Part shown: in pieces, positions 7,543 to 16,406 of the stretch
Layout of the letters: every line of letters starts with the position of its first letter
Position numbering within the stretch: the first letter of the stretch is position 1
Assembly: GCF_025971945.1 (NCBI RefSeq)
Contig: NZ_JAPDHW010000023.1
Coordinates: 1-45,418, forward strand
Length of the DNA: 45,418 bases
Direction: 5' to 3'
Origin: Chryseobacterium kimseyorum
Lineage (GTDB): Bacteria; Bacteroidota; Bacteroidia; Flavobacteriales; Weeksellaceae
Notes under the pieces: generated by a model
Databases searched by the model: none
What the model was told of the DNA's origin: nothing
Seen by the model: only the letters and a program-made list of their open reading frames with translations
Translations under genes and position numbers: made by a program

Positions 7543-9087
7543 ATGTACAATCAAGGTCCTTTTGCCACTTGGGTTCCAAAACCCGTAATGCTGTTGCTGA
7601 TCATCTTTATAATGTTCCCTCTGATGTCGATCTCGGGAGTGTACACCAGTAATGCTATAGATCTGTCAGGGGCATTGGCCACTTACTCTGAGTTTGTTTC
7701 AATGGCCAACAACGCCGGTTCGATAGGTATGGGCCTTGCACTGCTGATCGTCTTTCGGGTGAAAATGAGATTCAGATCCAAAGAGATCATTACAACGTGT
7801 GCCATTATTTTGGCGTTACTGTCTTATATGAATGGGACGACAGAAAATCCTTACCTCTTGGTGGTTGGAAGTTTCCTGATCGGATTTTTTAAGATGTTCC
7901 CAATGATAGAGATAATTCTTCCAATGATGTTCATCATCTCCCCAAAAGGCGACAAAGGTAAATTCTATGCTATTTTTTATCCGATCTCGATCGGCTTCGG
8001 ACAGTTGTCTTCCTACTTTTTTGCCAATCTCGTATTCAACCATAATTATCAGGCACCATTTTTCATAATGAGCAGCTTAATGCTGGCCATTGCCTGCATT
8101 AGTCTTATCTTCCAGCACGACCAAAGATTCAGTTTCAAAAAACCATTGTATCAGATCGACTGGCTTTCGATGGTACTGCTTGGAAGTTCGGCTATGAGCT
8201 TTAATGTGTTTTTCACGTTTATGAGACAGCAGGGATGGTTTGTTTCGCCTTACATCAGAAATGCGCTTATCCTGAGTTTTTTGTTTTTGGGATTGACGAT
8301 CTGGCGACAAAAATTCTTGAAAAGGCCTTTGATCGATTTCAAGGTCTTTACCAGGGAAAATACACTTCACAGTTTAATTCTGTTGGTATTTCTAGGCGTG
8401 TTTCTGGCAAGTTCCAGCATTTATGTACAATATTCCGTTGGTGTATTGGGATATAACAATCTGATCAATGCAAAGATCAATTTATGGATGATACCAGGAA
8501 TCATTTTGGCAGGAGTCCTTGCATTCTATTGTTTTAAATACGAATGGAAAATGAAGTTTTACGTGGCAGGCGGATTCATCAGTTTTTTTCTGCACACACT
8601 CTGTCTCTATCTATTGATCCAGCCACAGATGAATATCGAATATCTTCAGTACTCTATGATCCTGAAAGGTCTTGGGATGGGAATGTTGTTTATTTCTATC
8701 TGGCTGTATGCAGCAGAGGGTGTTTCTATGGACGGCTTATTCGGTGCAATGGGGATTTTGATCATGATCAGAGGTTTCCTGGCAACTGCATTTGGAGGAG
8801 CGATCATCAGCTGGGCACTTTATCAGGGACAGTGGCAGAGCATGAACGATATTTCGATGTTCCTGGATAACGGGAATTTTACCAACGGGATGGCGATCTA
8901 CCAGAATATCAGTCTCAATGCATTGATGGCTTCTTCCAAGATAGTTTTAGGCTCCATTTGCTGGTTGACGGTCCCAATTCTGATCTTTGTTCTGACCCAT
9001 CATTATGGACAATTCAATTACAGAAGGGTTGTTCTCTTCCGGAAAATAATCAAAGGTGACAGTGTCAAGGGTTACAGGTTTACGTGA
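7543..9087 (+). CDS. MFS drug efflux transporter, DHA2/EmrB-like, 14 TM
   Basis: The inner-membrane pump of the tripartite system. It has 514 residues with about 14 hydrophobic segments, as in DHA2-type proton-driven multidrug exporters. The N-terminal half contains the poorly conserved motif A region after TM2 (RVKMRFRSKE). The gene is translationally close to the adaptor (4 bp), so both subunits are probably made together. Substrates cannot be told from sequence; antibiotics, dyes or fatty acids are typical for the family. Confidence 0.88.
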   Translation: MYNQGPFATWVPKPVMLLLIIFIMFPLMSISGVYTSNAIDLSGALATYSEFVSMANNAGSIGMGLALLIVFRVKMRFRSKEIITTCAIILALLSYMNGTTENPYLLVVGSFLIGFFKMFPMIEIILPMMFIISPKGDKGKFYAIFYPISIGFGQLSSYFFANLVFNHNYQAPFFIMSSLMLAIACISLIFQHDQRFSFKKPLYQIDWLSMVLLGSSAMSFNVFFTFMRQQGWFVSPYIRNALILSFLFLGLTIWRQKFLKRPLIDFKVFTRENTLHSLILLVFLGVFLASSSIYVQYSVGVLGYNNLINAKINLWMIPGIILAGVLAFYCFKYEWKMKFYVAGGFISFFLHTLCLYLLIQPQMNIEYLQYSMILKGLGMGMLFISIWLYAAEGVSMDGLFGAMGILIMIRGFLATAFGGAIISWALYQGQWQSMNDISMFLDNGNFTNGMAIYQNISLNALMASSKIVLGSICWLTVPILIFVLTHHYGQFNYRRVVLFRKIIKGDSVKGYRFT

Positions 9088-9133
9088 TAAATTAAAGTCT
9101 TGTAATAAATATTTCATTTAAGATTTCCAAATT

Positions 9134-9712
9134 ATGATTGTAAACGGCCCTCGAAAAATAGTTGACAGCAACAAAACTCAAATCTTGTTGACCGCTCAAA
9201 AACTTTTCAGTGAAAAAGGATACAGAAACACAAGCATCCGCGATATCGCAGATCGTGTAGGTACCAACTGTTCGATGATCAACTATCATTTCAAAACAAA
9301 GGAGAATTTATATATTGAAATCATTGAAAATCTTTGGCCTTCGTTAGATTACATCAGCTCTGACACTGAAACAAATGCGAATGTATTGTTGAAGGATTTT
9401 GTTTTTAAATCAATTGAGGAAGCTTTTAACAATACACAGCTGATAAAACTCTGTCTGGAAACCAAAATATTTCCTGTTTCCGAAAAAACAGATTCAATTA
9501 TAAAAAAAATGACTGAGAAGCATTTCAGTCATTTTAAAATTTTAGCAGAAAAGGCCAAGTACAGCCATATCAAATTTTTGTATACTTCCATCTTTGCACT
9601 GACAATCGATATTGTAAGCCAAAATGCAAAGTCTGTGTACACTTCGAAAGATAGTCGCAATGGGTTGGAGGAATTGTTACGTTACGTAGAAACGACATTC
9701 CTGGTTCAATAG
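9134..9712 (+). CDS. TetR/AcrR family transcriptional regulator
   Basis: A 192-residue one-component regulator. The N-terminal HTH (about 13-60) is classic: ILLTAQKLFSEKGYRNTSIRDIADRVG then MINYHFKTKENLY. The C-terminal ligand domain is unlike any I recognise. It lies 46 bp after the pump gene on the same strand, so it is either the last gene of the efflux operon and its repressor, or a separately expressed local repressor. With the AraC gene in front, the pump would have both an activator and a repressor. The 43 bp to the next gene, which is convergent, hold only A/T-rich sequence. Confidence 0.9.
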   Translation: MIVNGPRKIVDSNKTQILLTAQKLFSEKGYRNTSIRDIADRVGTNCSMINYHFKTKENLYIEIIENLWPSLDYISSDTETNANVLLKDFVFKSIEEAFNNTQLIKLCLETKIFPVSEKTDSIIKKMTEKHFSHFKILAEKAKYSHIKFLYTSIFALTIDIVSQNAKSVYTSKDSRNGLEELLRYVETTFLVQ

Positions 9713-9755
9713 ATATTTTTTTTATTTTCTAAATGTTAACTATCAACTTACACAA

Positions 9756-10100
9756 TTATTTAGCAATCATCTCTTTATGATTGATTCCCCATTCTTTCAA
9801 AGCGTAGATGATGGGTGTCAGTGTATCTGCATAAGGTTCTGACTTGTAAATTATTTTGACAGGATAATCATCAATGATAATTCTTTTGATCAATTTATGC
9901 TGTTCCAGATCTTTCAGCTCCTTTGCCAGAACTTTCGGTGTAATTCCTTCAATACTGTCCTGAATATCGGTAAAGCGCTCATTCCCGACACCAACAGAGA
10001 TGATGATCGCAAGCTTCCATTTGCCGTTGATGACTTCTAGTGCATCTTTTACAGGTTTTACGGTGTTGAGACATTCGTTGTAGGGTTTCTTTTTTGCCAT
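9756..10100 (-). CDS. HxlR family winged-helix regulator
   Basis: A 114-residue HxlR/YodB-type winged-helix repressor: CLNTVKPVKDALEVINGKWKLAIIISV at the N-terminus and the wing near LKDLEQHKLIKRIIIDDYPVKIIYK. Cys10 is in the position of the redox- or electrophile-reactive cysteine of YodB/HypR-type members, so it may sense quinones, aldehydes or hypochlorite. It is the second gene of a two-gene minus-strand operon, only 2 bp after the luciferase-like monooxygenase, which is its probable target. Confidence 0.9.
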   Translation of the reverse strand: MAKKKPYNECLNTVKPVKDALEVINGKWKLAIIISVGVGNERFTDIQDSIEGITPKVLAKELKDLEQHKLIKRIIIDDYPVKIIYKSEPYADTLTPIIYALKEWGINHKEMIAK

Positions 10101-10102
10101 TG

Positions 10103-11164
10103 TTATTGATTTATAGAATCTGAAGAACTTTCCGCATTGATTTCATCCATCAACTCGGCAAAAAGCTGAGCCGATTTTATTCTGTCTTCCAGTGCAAAGA
10201 TATTAGAAACCATAATAATCTCATCAACCTGAGTTTTCTTCAGAAAATCTTCTATCTGCTTTTTGACTGTTTCCTTGCTTCCTACAAACGAATATTTTAG
10301 CATTTGATGTAAACTTGGATGTTTTAGAACTTCAATTAAATCTTCTGTCATTTCTGTCGGAGGCTGGAGTGATTTCGAATTTCCGGTCAGGACTCCAAAA
10401 AACATTCTGATCAATGAGGTGAATGAACGTTCCGCTTCTTCATCCGTATCAGCCACAATGATGTTGACACCAGCAATTGTATAAGGTTTATCTAAAACTT
10501 CCGATGGCTGGAATTCTTCTCGATAGATTTCTAAAGCCGCGTGAAGATGGGTAGATGCAAAATGACTGGCAAAAGCGTATGGCAACCCTTTCGCTGCAGC
10601 CAAATGGGCGCTGTCTGTGCTGGAACCTAAAATGTAAATGGGAACTTCAACGCCTTCCGCAATCGGAACCCTCACTTTAGAAGTTTTATTTTCTGCTGAA
10701 AAGTATTCCTCGATTTTTTCCACTTCAGCAGGAAACGAATGCGCTGCTTTCATAAAATCTGAACGGATTGCCTGTGCTGTCGGCATATCAGTTCCGGGAG
10801 CTCTTCCCAATCCCAAATCAATTCTGTTGGGATAGAGTTGTGCTAAAGTCCCAAACTGTTCCGCAACCACCAGCGGAGAGTGGTTGGGAAGCATAATTCC
10901 GCCGGAGCCAACCCTGATATTTTCCGTGTTTTCAGCAACATAACCAATAAGAATTGATGTGGCACTGCTTCCCACTGATTCCGAATTGTGATGTTCTGCA
11001 AACCAATATCTGGAATAATTGTTCTTTTCTGCAACCTTCGCCAGTGCCAGCGAATTGTTTAAAGTTTCTTTAAAATTGCTGCCTTCTGAAACAATGGCCA
11101 GTTCTAAAATTGAATATGATGTTTTATTACCCATTGTATTTCTTTGTGATATTTGAATCGTCAT
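10103..11164 (-). CDS. LLM class flavin-dependent oxidoreductase (bacterial luciferase-like)
   Basis: A 353-residue FMN-dependent monooxygenase-like protein of the single-component luciferase-like group (MsnO8 type). Recognised by YSRYWFAEHHNSESVGSSATSILIGYVAENTENIRVGSGGIMLPNHSPLVVAEQF and GLGRAPGTDMPTAQAIR. The TIM-barrel fold covers nearly the whole protein. Substrate unknown. It is transcribed divergently from the nitronate-monooxygenase-like gene and followed by the HxlR gene. A perfect -7 box at 11181-11188 supports a start here; an in-frame ATG ten codons later is an alternative that fits family length equally well. Confidence 0.88.
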   Translation of the reverse strand: MTIQISQRNTMGNKTSYSILELAIVSEGSNFKETLNNSLALAKVAEKNNYSRYWFAEHHNSESVGSSATSILIGYVAENTENIRVGSGGIMLPNHSPLVVAEQFGTLAQLYPNRIDLGLGRAPGTDMPTAQAIRSDFMKAAHSFPAEVEKIEEYFSAENKTSKVRVPIAEGVEVPIYILGSSTDSAHLAAAKGLPYAFASHFASTHLHAALEIYREEFQPSEVLDKPYTIAGVNIIVADTDEEAERSFTSLIRMFFGVLTGNSKSLQPPTEMTEDLIEVLKHPSLHQMLKYSFVGSKETVKKQIEDFLKKTQVDEIIMVSNIFALEDRIKSAQLFAELMDEINAESSSDSINQ

Positions 11165-11180
11165 TAAAAAACTAACAGCG

Positions 11181-11188
11181 CAAAGTTA
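11181..11188 (-). promoter_or_regulatory. -7 promoter box of the LLM-hxlR operon
   Basis: On the minus strand the sequence is TAACTTTG, followed by C, an exact TAnnTTTG match 16 nt before the monooxygenase start codon. Confidence 0.6.
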
Positions 11189-11305
11189 TAAAATACTTTA
11201 TAAAAGAAAGTGATTATAAAATAGATAGCCAATATTGATGGGTCCTATCATTAAAAATACACTTTCCTAAAGGAAAGCACTATCAAAATGAAAGTAAATT
11301 TAACA

Positions 11306-11313
11306 TAACTTTG
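11306..11313 (+). promoter_or_regulatory. -7 promoter box of the nitronate monooxygenase-like gene
   Basis: TAACTTTG matches TAnnTTTG exactly and lies 47 nt before the ATG at 11361. It is identical to the box of the divergent LLM promoter 120 bp away. Confidence 0.55.
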
Positions 11314-11360
11314 TCCCATCGAAAACAGATTAAATAATATAGATTTAAAATCAAAAGACA

Positions 11361-12335
11361 ATGAATAAAAAAAACCGTGTTACGGAAGTTTTAGGAATCA
11401 AATATCCAATTATTCAAGGGGCAATGTCGTGGGTGACCAATGCTGAATTTGTTGCAGCAGTGAGCAATGCCGGAGGTCTGGGAATGTTGGGTCCTCACGC
11501 AGGTCAGAAGACAAATCCGAAATCTTTGGAAGAAATTACTAATCGGCTGAGAAGTGAAATTCGTAAGGTAAAACAGTTGACCAATAAGCCTTTTGCAGTG
11601 CCGGTAATGCTGTCTAATGACCTGACTACGGTTGATGTTATCGCTGATTTGCTCATTGAAGAAGGTGTTGAAGTGGTTCTTATCAACGGGATTGAAGGTT
11701 ATGAATTTGAACCTTTGGCGAAAAAACTTAAATCAAATAACATTAAAATAATTTATCGTGCATTGAATCCAAGTGTGGAAAATGCAAAGTATGCAGAAAA
11801 AATTGGAGCCGATATTCTTGTAGCTACCGGATTTGATGAAGGTGGCACGGTGCCTGATAAAATTATTGGCACATTCTCCATCATACCGATGATATCAGAT
11901 GCCGTGAATATTCCGGTGATGGCTGCCGGCGGAATTGCTGACCTCCGTGCTGTTAGAGCGTCGTTTGCTTTAGGTGCTGAAGGTGTTTTTGCAGGAACAG
12001 TTTTTATTGCTACAGAGGAAAATCCTGCTGCCAAAAATGTGAAACAACTCATTGTTGACCATACCGCCAGTGACTTGTTGATCTTCAGAACCAATCCGGC
12101 GTATTACCGCTCCATTCCAACACCATACAGCCAAGAACTTTTGGAAATGGACGAACGGGGTGATTCTCGGGATGAAATTGCCAATAAAATGTATGGCGAG
12201 CAGGGCTTAAAAGTTGGAATGTTGGATGGGGATATTCAAAGAGGGTACATCACTGTAGGAAATGGAATTTCTTACATAAAGAATATTCGTCCCGTAAAAG
12301 AAGTTGTCGAAGAGTTGATGTATGATTTTAATTAA
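11361..12335 (+). CDS. nitronate monooxygenase-like NAD(P)H/FMN oxidoreductase
   Basis: A 324-residue FMN protein of the 2-nitropropane dioxygenase/FabK-like family: YPIIQGAMSWVTNAEFVAAVSNAGGLGMLG at the N-terminus, MAAGGIADLRAVRASFALGAEGVFAGTVFIATEE for phosphate binding at the C-terminal half. At the place where class I nitronate monooxygenases have a His after Gly-Gly, this protein has GFDEGGTVPD, so Thr replaces the usual catalytic His. It may therefore be an NAD(P)H:quinone or other flavin reductase. It heads a plus-strand set with the NtaA-like monooxygenase (60 bp gap) and the F420-reductase-like gene, which suggests joint oxidation and reduction of a small molecule. Confidence 0.85.
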   Translation: MNKKNRVTEVLGIKYPIIQGAMSWVTNAEFVAAVSNAGGLGMLGPHAGQKTNPKSLEEITNRLRSEIRKVKQLTNKPFAVPVMLSNDLTTVDVIADLLIEEGVEVVLINGIEGYEFEPLAKKLKSNNIKIIYRALNPSVENAKYAEKIGADILVATGFDEGGTVPDKIIGTFSIIPMISDAVNIPVMAAGGIADLRAVRASFALGAEGVFAGTVFIATEENPAAKNVKQLIVDHTASDLLIFRTNPAYYRSIPTPYSQELLEMDERGDSRDEIANKMYGEQGLKVGMLDGDIQRGYITVGNGISYIKNIRPVKEVVEELMYDFN

Positions 12336-12395
12336 TGCAATTTTCAAATCCATATTGTAAGGTAGAATTTAAGTTCATCAATGTTAAAATAGGAA

Positions 12396-13526
12396 ATGAA
12401 TAAAACAGGGAAAAAATTAAAACTAGGTGCTGTTCTCGACGGTCTAGGCTGGAATCATATGGCGTGGCAACATCCCGCGATGCCTTCTGATGCCAGTGAA
12501 AACCTTGATTTTTACATAAAACAGGCTCAGTTGGCGGAGTCTGCCAAGTTTGATACTTTGTTTTTGGTGGATGTCAGCCACGTCGGTCCCGGAAATATTC
12601 CGCATTACCTGAGTATGTTCGAAGGTGTGAGTATAATGTCTGCCCTTAGTATGGTGACCAAAAATATTGGGCTTTCCGCTACCATCGCATCTTCTTACGG
12701 AGACCCTTACAGTGCTGCAAGGCAGATATTGTCGCTGGATAAAATTAGCAAAGGACGTGCATCACTCAACGCCATCACTTCCAATCCTGGTGGAATGGTC
12801 AATTTCAGCCGTGGACATTTGACGAAGAGAGACCAGTACCCGATGAACAAGGAATTTATTGAAATTGTCCTTGGACTTTGGGATACCTATGAGGACGATG
12901 CCTTTATCCGTGACAAGGAAAGAGGAATCTTTTTGAATCATCATAAAATGCATCACGTCAACTATCGTGGAGATTATTTTTCGGTAGAAGGTCCTTTGAA
13001 CATCAGTCGTTCGGTTCAGGGCAGGCCTGTTCTTTATACCGCAGGAACTTCTGAAAACTTTATGGAAATTGCCACCAGCTATACAGACGGCGTTTTCACA
13101 CACGGTATTGATTGGGAAGATACTTCGGCGTTGGCACACAGAATCAAGCAGAAACTTATTGCAAAACAGAGGCGACCGGAAGATTTCATTATTTCCATCT
13201 CACAAAATCCTATTGTGGGTGAAACTGAAAAAAATGCGATTGATAAATATATAGAACTGATGCAACTCAGTCCAAGAAACAGTCTCCCACGACCACAATT
13301 TTTTGGTTCAGCTGAAATTGTGGCAGACCAGGTTCAAAAATGGCACGAAGCAGGAGCAATGGATATGCTTTTAATACGACAGGACCATCCGCAGGGTTTG
13401 CGTGATTTTATTGATTTGGTTGTCCCAATTCTTCAGGACAGAGGCATTTTCAGAACAGAATATGAAGCGGATACTTTGAGAGGCAATCTTGAAATTCCAA
13501 ATCCGCCATTCAGAAAAATTAATTAA
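12396..13526 (+). CDS. NtaA/DmoA-type LLM class FMN-dependent monooxygenase
   Basis: A luciferase-like monooxygenase of the two-component NtaA/SnaA/DszA group, in which a separate reductase supplies FMNH2. Visible signatures are LDGLGWNHMAWQHP, the core YGDPYSAARQILSLDKISKGRASLNAITS, and the family ending DLVVPILQDRGIFRTEY-x3-TLRG-LEIPNPP. At 376 residues it is shorter than the usual 430-450. The shortfall is in the C-terminal half, between the segment DGVFTHGIDWEDT and the tail, while both ends are intact. The neighbouring flavin reductase-like genes are plausible partners. The substrate is unknown. Confidence 0.85.
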   Translation: MNKTGKKLKLGAVLDGLGWNHMAWQHPAMPSDASENLDFYIKQAQLAESAKFDTLFLVDVSHVGPGNIPHYLSMFEGVSIMSALSMVTKNIGLSATIASSYGDPYSAARQILSLDKISKGRASLNAITSNPGGMVNFSRGHLTKRDQYPMNKEFIEIVLGLWDTYEDDAFIRDKERGIFLNHHKMHHVNYRGDYFSVEGPLNISRSVQGRPVLYTAGTSENFMEIATSYTDGVFTHGIDWEDTSALAHRIKQKLIAKQRRPEDFIISISQNPIVGETEKNAIDKYIELMQLSPRNSLPRPQFFGSAEIVADQVQKWHEAGAMDMLLIRQDHPQGLRDFIDLVVPILQDRGIFRTEYEADTLRGNLEIPNPPFRKIN

Positions 13527-13547
13527 AAAAATTAAAAATAAATTATT

Positions 13548-14330
13548 ATGAAAATAGGAATTATAGGAGCCGGAGCCATCGGTGAAACACTGGCCAAAAA
13601 ACTGAGCAACAAGGGTCATCAAATCTTCATTGCTAATTCGAGAGGCCCTCATACCATCGGTTTTGCGGACAACGAAGGAATCAAAGCTGTTGAACTTCAG
13701 GACGCAGCGAAGGATGTGGACGTCGTCATTATTTCCATTCCGTTTGGAAAAGTTGCAGAACTGCCGAAAGACCTCTTCAATCAATTAGATGAGAATGTAC
13801 CTGTGATTGAGACTATGAACTATTTTCCTCTTCGCGACGGGCTGATAGAAGAAATAGAAAACGGGAAATCGCACAGTGTTTGGGTCTCCGAGCAGATCGG
13901 CCGACCGGTTGTAAAGGCGTTCAACAATATCGTAACGCACAGCTTCAGAAAGTTCGGTAAACCGAGCGGAACTCCGGGAAGAATTGCGCTGACCGTATCA
14001 GCAGACAAAGAAAACTGGAAAAGAATAGCTTTTCAAATTATTGACGAAACAGGATTTGATAGTTATGATGCGGGATCGCTTGCAGATTCGTGGCGTCAGC
14101 AACCGGGCAGCCCGCCTTATTGTACTGATTTAACCGTTGAAGAAATGGCTGAGGCTATCAAAAGATCAGATAAGGAACAGACGATTATCAATCGTGATCT
14201 TTCCAATGAAAAAATTGCAGAGTTAGGTAAAGAATATATGGATATTGTGTTGAGCACCAATTATCCTGATGGATTTGTTGATCCTGTAATCAATATCTAC
14301 AGATCGATCAATGGAATTCCATTAAAATAA
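13548..14330 (+). CDS. NADPH-dependent F420 reductase-like oxidoreductase
   Basis: A Rossmann-fold protein of 260 residues with the dinucleotide motif GIIGAGAIGETLAKKL at the extreme N-terminus and NSRGPHT after beta-2, typical of the F420_oxidored family. Flavobacteria are not known to make coenzyme F420, so the enzyme most likely acts on another carbonyl or flavin substrate with NAD(P)H. It starts 21 bp after the NtaA-like gene and probably belongs to the same transcript. A decayed SDR tail begins right behind the stop codon. Confidence 0.82.
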   Translation: MKIGIIGAGAIGETLAKKLSNKGHQIFIANSRGPHTIGFADNEGIKAVELQDAAKDVDVVIISIPFGKVAELPKDLFNQLDENVPVIETMNYFPLRDGLIEEIENGKSHSVWVSEQIGRPVVKAFNNIVTHSFRKFGKPSGTPGRIALTVSADKENWKRIAFQIIDETGFDSYDAGSLADSWRQQPGSPPYCTDLTVEEMAEAIKRSDKEQTIINRDLSNEKIAELGKEYMDIVLSTNYPDGFVDPVINIYRSINGIPLK

Positions 14331-14338
14331 ATTACTAA

Positions 14339-14487
14339 TACATCTCCGTGATAGATATGCCCCAACCATCAAAACGATGGGTTGCGGGTGACGATGCGGT
14401 TAATGGAATCATTGCAAAAGGCCATCAATTGTAGCAGAAGCCAATGCATTTTTGGAATTGTCAACGATTCTTTACCATAACGATTGA
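14339..14487 (+). pseudogene. decayed C-terminus of a short-chain dehydrogenase
   Basis: In one frame the DNA reads QPSKRWVAGDDAVNGIIAKG up to a stop at 14432. The frame shifted by one then reads VAEANAFLELSTILYHND and a stop at 14485. Joined, this matches the characteristic last 45 or so residues of a group of SDR proteins (P-x-R-W-x-x-G-x-DAV ... F-x-E-L-S-T-x-L-x-x-D). The rest of the gene is missing and there is at least one frameshift. The fragment directly follows the F420-reductase-like gene, so an SDR once stood in this cluster. Confidence 0.65.
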
Positions 14488-14535
14488 TGTGTATCAATCG
14501 TTTAAATTTTAGTCATTCAGATGTCGTGAAAGCAT

Positions 14536-14543
14536 TATCTTTG
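14536..14543 (+). promoter_or_regulatory. -7 promoter box of the second AraC gene
   Basis: TATCTTTG matches TAnnTTTG and ends 8 nt before the ATG at 14552, leaving almost no leader. Confidence 0.5.
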
Positions 14544-14551
14544 TATGAAGT

Positions 14552-15424
14552 ATGTTGAACCATTTATTTACAGAAAAGAACTCATCCTCAATTGAAGAAT
14601 CTTTCAGAACATTGGCGGAATCATCGAAATCGGGAGAAATCATCAGTTTTTCTCGCAAGAAATTTTTTTCAGTTATTTTGCTCGATGGCTCTTATGAAAT
14701 TAATTTTGAAGAAACGAGCCTGCCTTTGGAAGGGAAAAATATTTTGTTCACCACAACAAAAGTTCCTTTCGGTATCCATTGTTTTAAGGAAAATAAACCA
14801 GTTCAGTCCTGTGCTTTTTCAGAAGGCTTTATTACAAAGGCAAATTCTGGGTATGAACTACTTTCTTTCAGCGTTTACAAACCTGGAAGTCAGTTTGTTT
14901 ATACTCTTGATGAAATTGAATATGATAAGTTTTCAGATATTTTCAAAAAAATAGCAGAGGAGGATTCAAATGAAGTTAATCTGTTGCAGACATCACTGTT
15001 GAGGCATTATACGATGGAGTTGATTCTTAACGGGCAAAAATTACAGCCGTCCGCATCATATATCAATCGCAGAAATACCGCCGAAGTTGTTGCTTGCTCG
15101 TTTATAAGACTTTTGGAGAATCAGTTCCCTATTGATGAGCTTACAAAAATCATTGGTATAAAGACGCCTGGTGAATTTGCTGAAGCGCTACATCTGCATC
15201 CGGTTTATCTCAACAGACAGGTGAAGAAAGCCAAAGGACGCACGATGAGTGATTTCATTGCGTCACGAGTGTTGCAGGAAGCCAAAATCCTTCTCAGAAC
15301 GACAACCTGGAATATCAGCGAAATCGCATCTGCGCTGGCTTTCGAGGAAGCTTCCCATTTCAATACATTTTTCAGAAAACACACAGAAGTGACACCTTCT
15401 GAATACAGGAATTCCAAAGTTTGA
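14552..15424 (+). CDS. AraC family transcriptional regulator
   Basis: A 290-residue regulator with a divergent N-terminal sensing domain (about 1-150) and a C-terminal AraC double HTH (about 190-288). The second HTH is clear: TTWNISEIASALAFEEASHFNTFFRKHTEVTPSEYR. The region FAEALHLHPVYLNRQVKKAKGRTMSDFI is the first HTH. The start is set by the -7 box at 14536. It lies between the decayed SDR tail and an intact SDR gene on the same strand, a frequent pairing of this AraC subgroup, so it probably controls the SDR gene. Confidence 0.9.
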   Translation: MLNHLFTEKNSSSIEESFRTLAESSKSGEIISFSRKKFFSVILLDGSYEINFEETSLPLEGKNILFTTTKVPFGIHCFKENKPVQSCAFSEGFITKANSGYELLSFSVYKPGSQFVYTLDEIEYDKFSDIFKKIAEEDSNEVNLLQTSLLRHYTMELILNGQKLQPSASYINRRNTAEVVACSFIRLLENQFPIDELTKIIGIKTPGEFAEALHLHPVYLNRQVKKAKGRTMSDFIASRVLQEAKILLRTTTWNISEIASALAFEEASHFNTFFRKHTEVTPSEYRNSKV

Positions 15425-15505
15425 ATTGTGTAAGCATTGGTTGTATTGTCGCTATAACTCGGATTGAATAAAGACTGAGATTTGCATCAAACAAAAATCA
15501 GTACA

Positions 15506-16261
15506 ATGACACAACAAAAAGTAGCTTTGGTTACCGGTGGTAACAGAGGAATAGGAAAAGAAATCGTAAAGAAGTTGATAGAAAAAGACAATGCGGTGAT
15601 TTTCACCTATCGGTCAAATGAAAAAGAAGCGGAAGACCTTATCGCAGAATTTGAATCCACAGGAACTCGCATTAAAGCTTTAAAACTGGATGTCTCAAAA
15701 ATGGAAGAGTTTGAGAGTTTTTCTGAGTCGATTAACCTCATCTTAAACGAATGGCAGGCTACGGGCATCGATTCTTTGGTCAACAATGCTGGAATTGGAT
15801 TTTTTGTACCATTTGAAGAAGCGACCGTTTCCCAGTTCGATGAAATGCTGAATGTTCATTTCAAAGGCCCCTTTTTCCTGACCCAGAAATTGCTGTCATC
15901 AATCAATGACAGCGCAAGCATTGTTAATATTAGTTCTACTGCAACCCGTGTTGCACTTCCCGGATTTTCCGTGTATGCTGCAATGAAGTCGGCTATGGAA
16001 ACGATTTCATTATATCAGTCCAAAGAATTGGGAGCACGAAAAATCCGTTCCAACAGTATTCTTCCGGGACCGATTGCAACCGATTTCTCAGGTGGGGCAG
16101 TCCGTGATATTAAAGATATCAACAGCCGGATCGCCCAGCAACACGCATTGGGTAGGGTAGGTTTACCAAAAGACATTGCTTCTGCAGTGGCATTTTTATG
16201 CAGTGAAGATTCTGCCTGGATCGACGGGCAAGGGATCGAAGTATCGGGAGGTTATATGTAA
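15506..16261 (+). CDS. SDR family NAD(P)-dependent oxidoreductase
   Basis: A classical short-chain dehydrogenase of 251 residues with TGGNRGIG at 11-18, NNAG near 93-96, catalytic S143/S144, Y157 and K161 (YAAMK), and the usual C-terminal WIDGQGIEVSGGY. It resembles carbonyl or 3-ketoacyl reductases acting on small molecules with NADPH. I start at the ATG at 15506. A longer frame from a TTG at 15482 is open, but that TTG lies in a -7-like box (GAGATTTG). A strong hairpin terminator follows at 16291. Confidence 0.9.
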   Translation: MTQQKVALVTGGNRGIGKEIVKKLIEKDNAVIFTYRSNEKEAEDLIAEFESTGTRIKALKLDVSKMEEFESFSESINLILNEWQATGIDSLVNNAGIGFFVPFEEATVSQFDEMLNVHFKGPFFLTQKLLSSINDSASIVNISSTATRVALPGFSVYAAMKSAMETISLYQSKELGARKIRSNSILPGPIATDFSGGAVRDIKDINSRIAQQHALGRVGLPKDIASAVAFLCSEDSAWIDGQGIEVSGGYM

Positions 16262-16290
16262 AAGATTTCCTGAAATTATGTTAAGGTATA

Positions 16291-16315
16291 AAAACCCACT
16301 TTTTAAGTGGGTTTT
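16291..16315 (+). terminator. hairpin terminator after the SDR gene
   Basis: AAAACCCACTT and AAGTGGGTTTT form a perfect 11-bp stem with a TTT loop. The A and T runs at the stem base would make it work in both directions. Confidence 0.75.
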
Positions 16316-16406
16316 AAAATGTGAGATACAAACATCTTATCAAACTCTGCTGCTGAAACGTTGAAAAAATAGTAAATTGTCTGATATTTTTAATATCTTA
16401 AAGTCG

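Noticed and set aside
15482..15505. TTG start extending the SDR gene by eight codons
   Set aside because: The TTG is part of a -7-like promoter box and the SDR fold begins right after the ATG at 15506.
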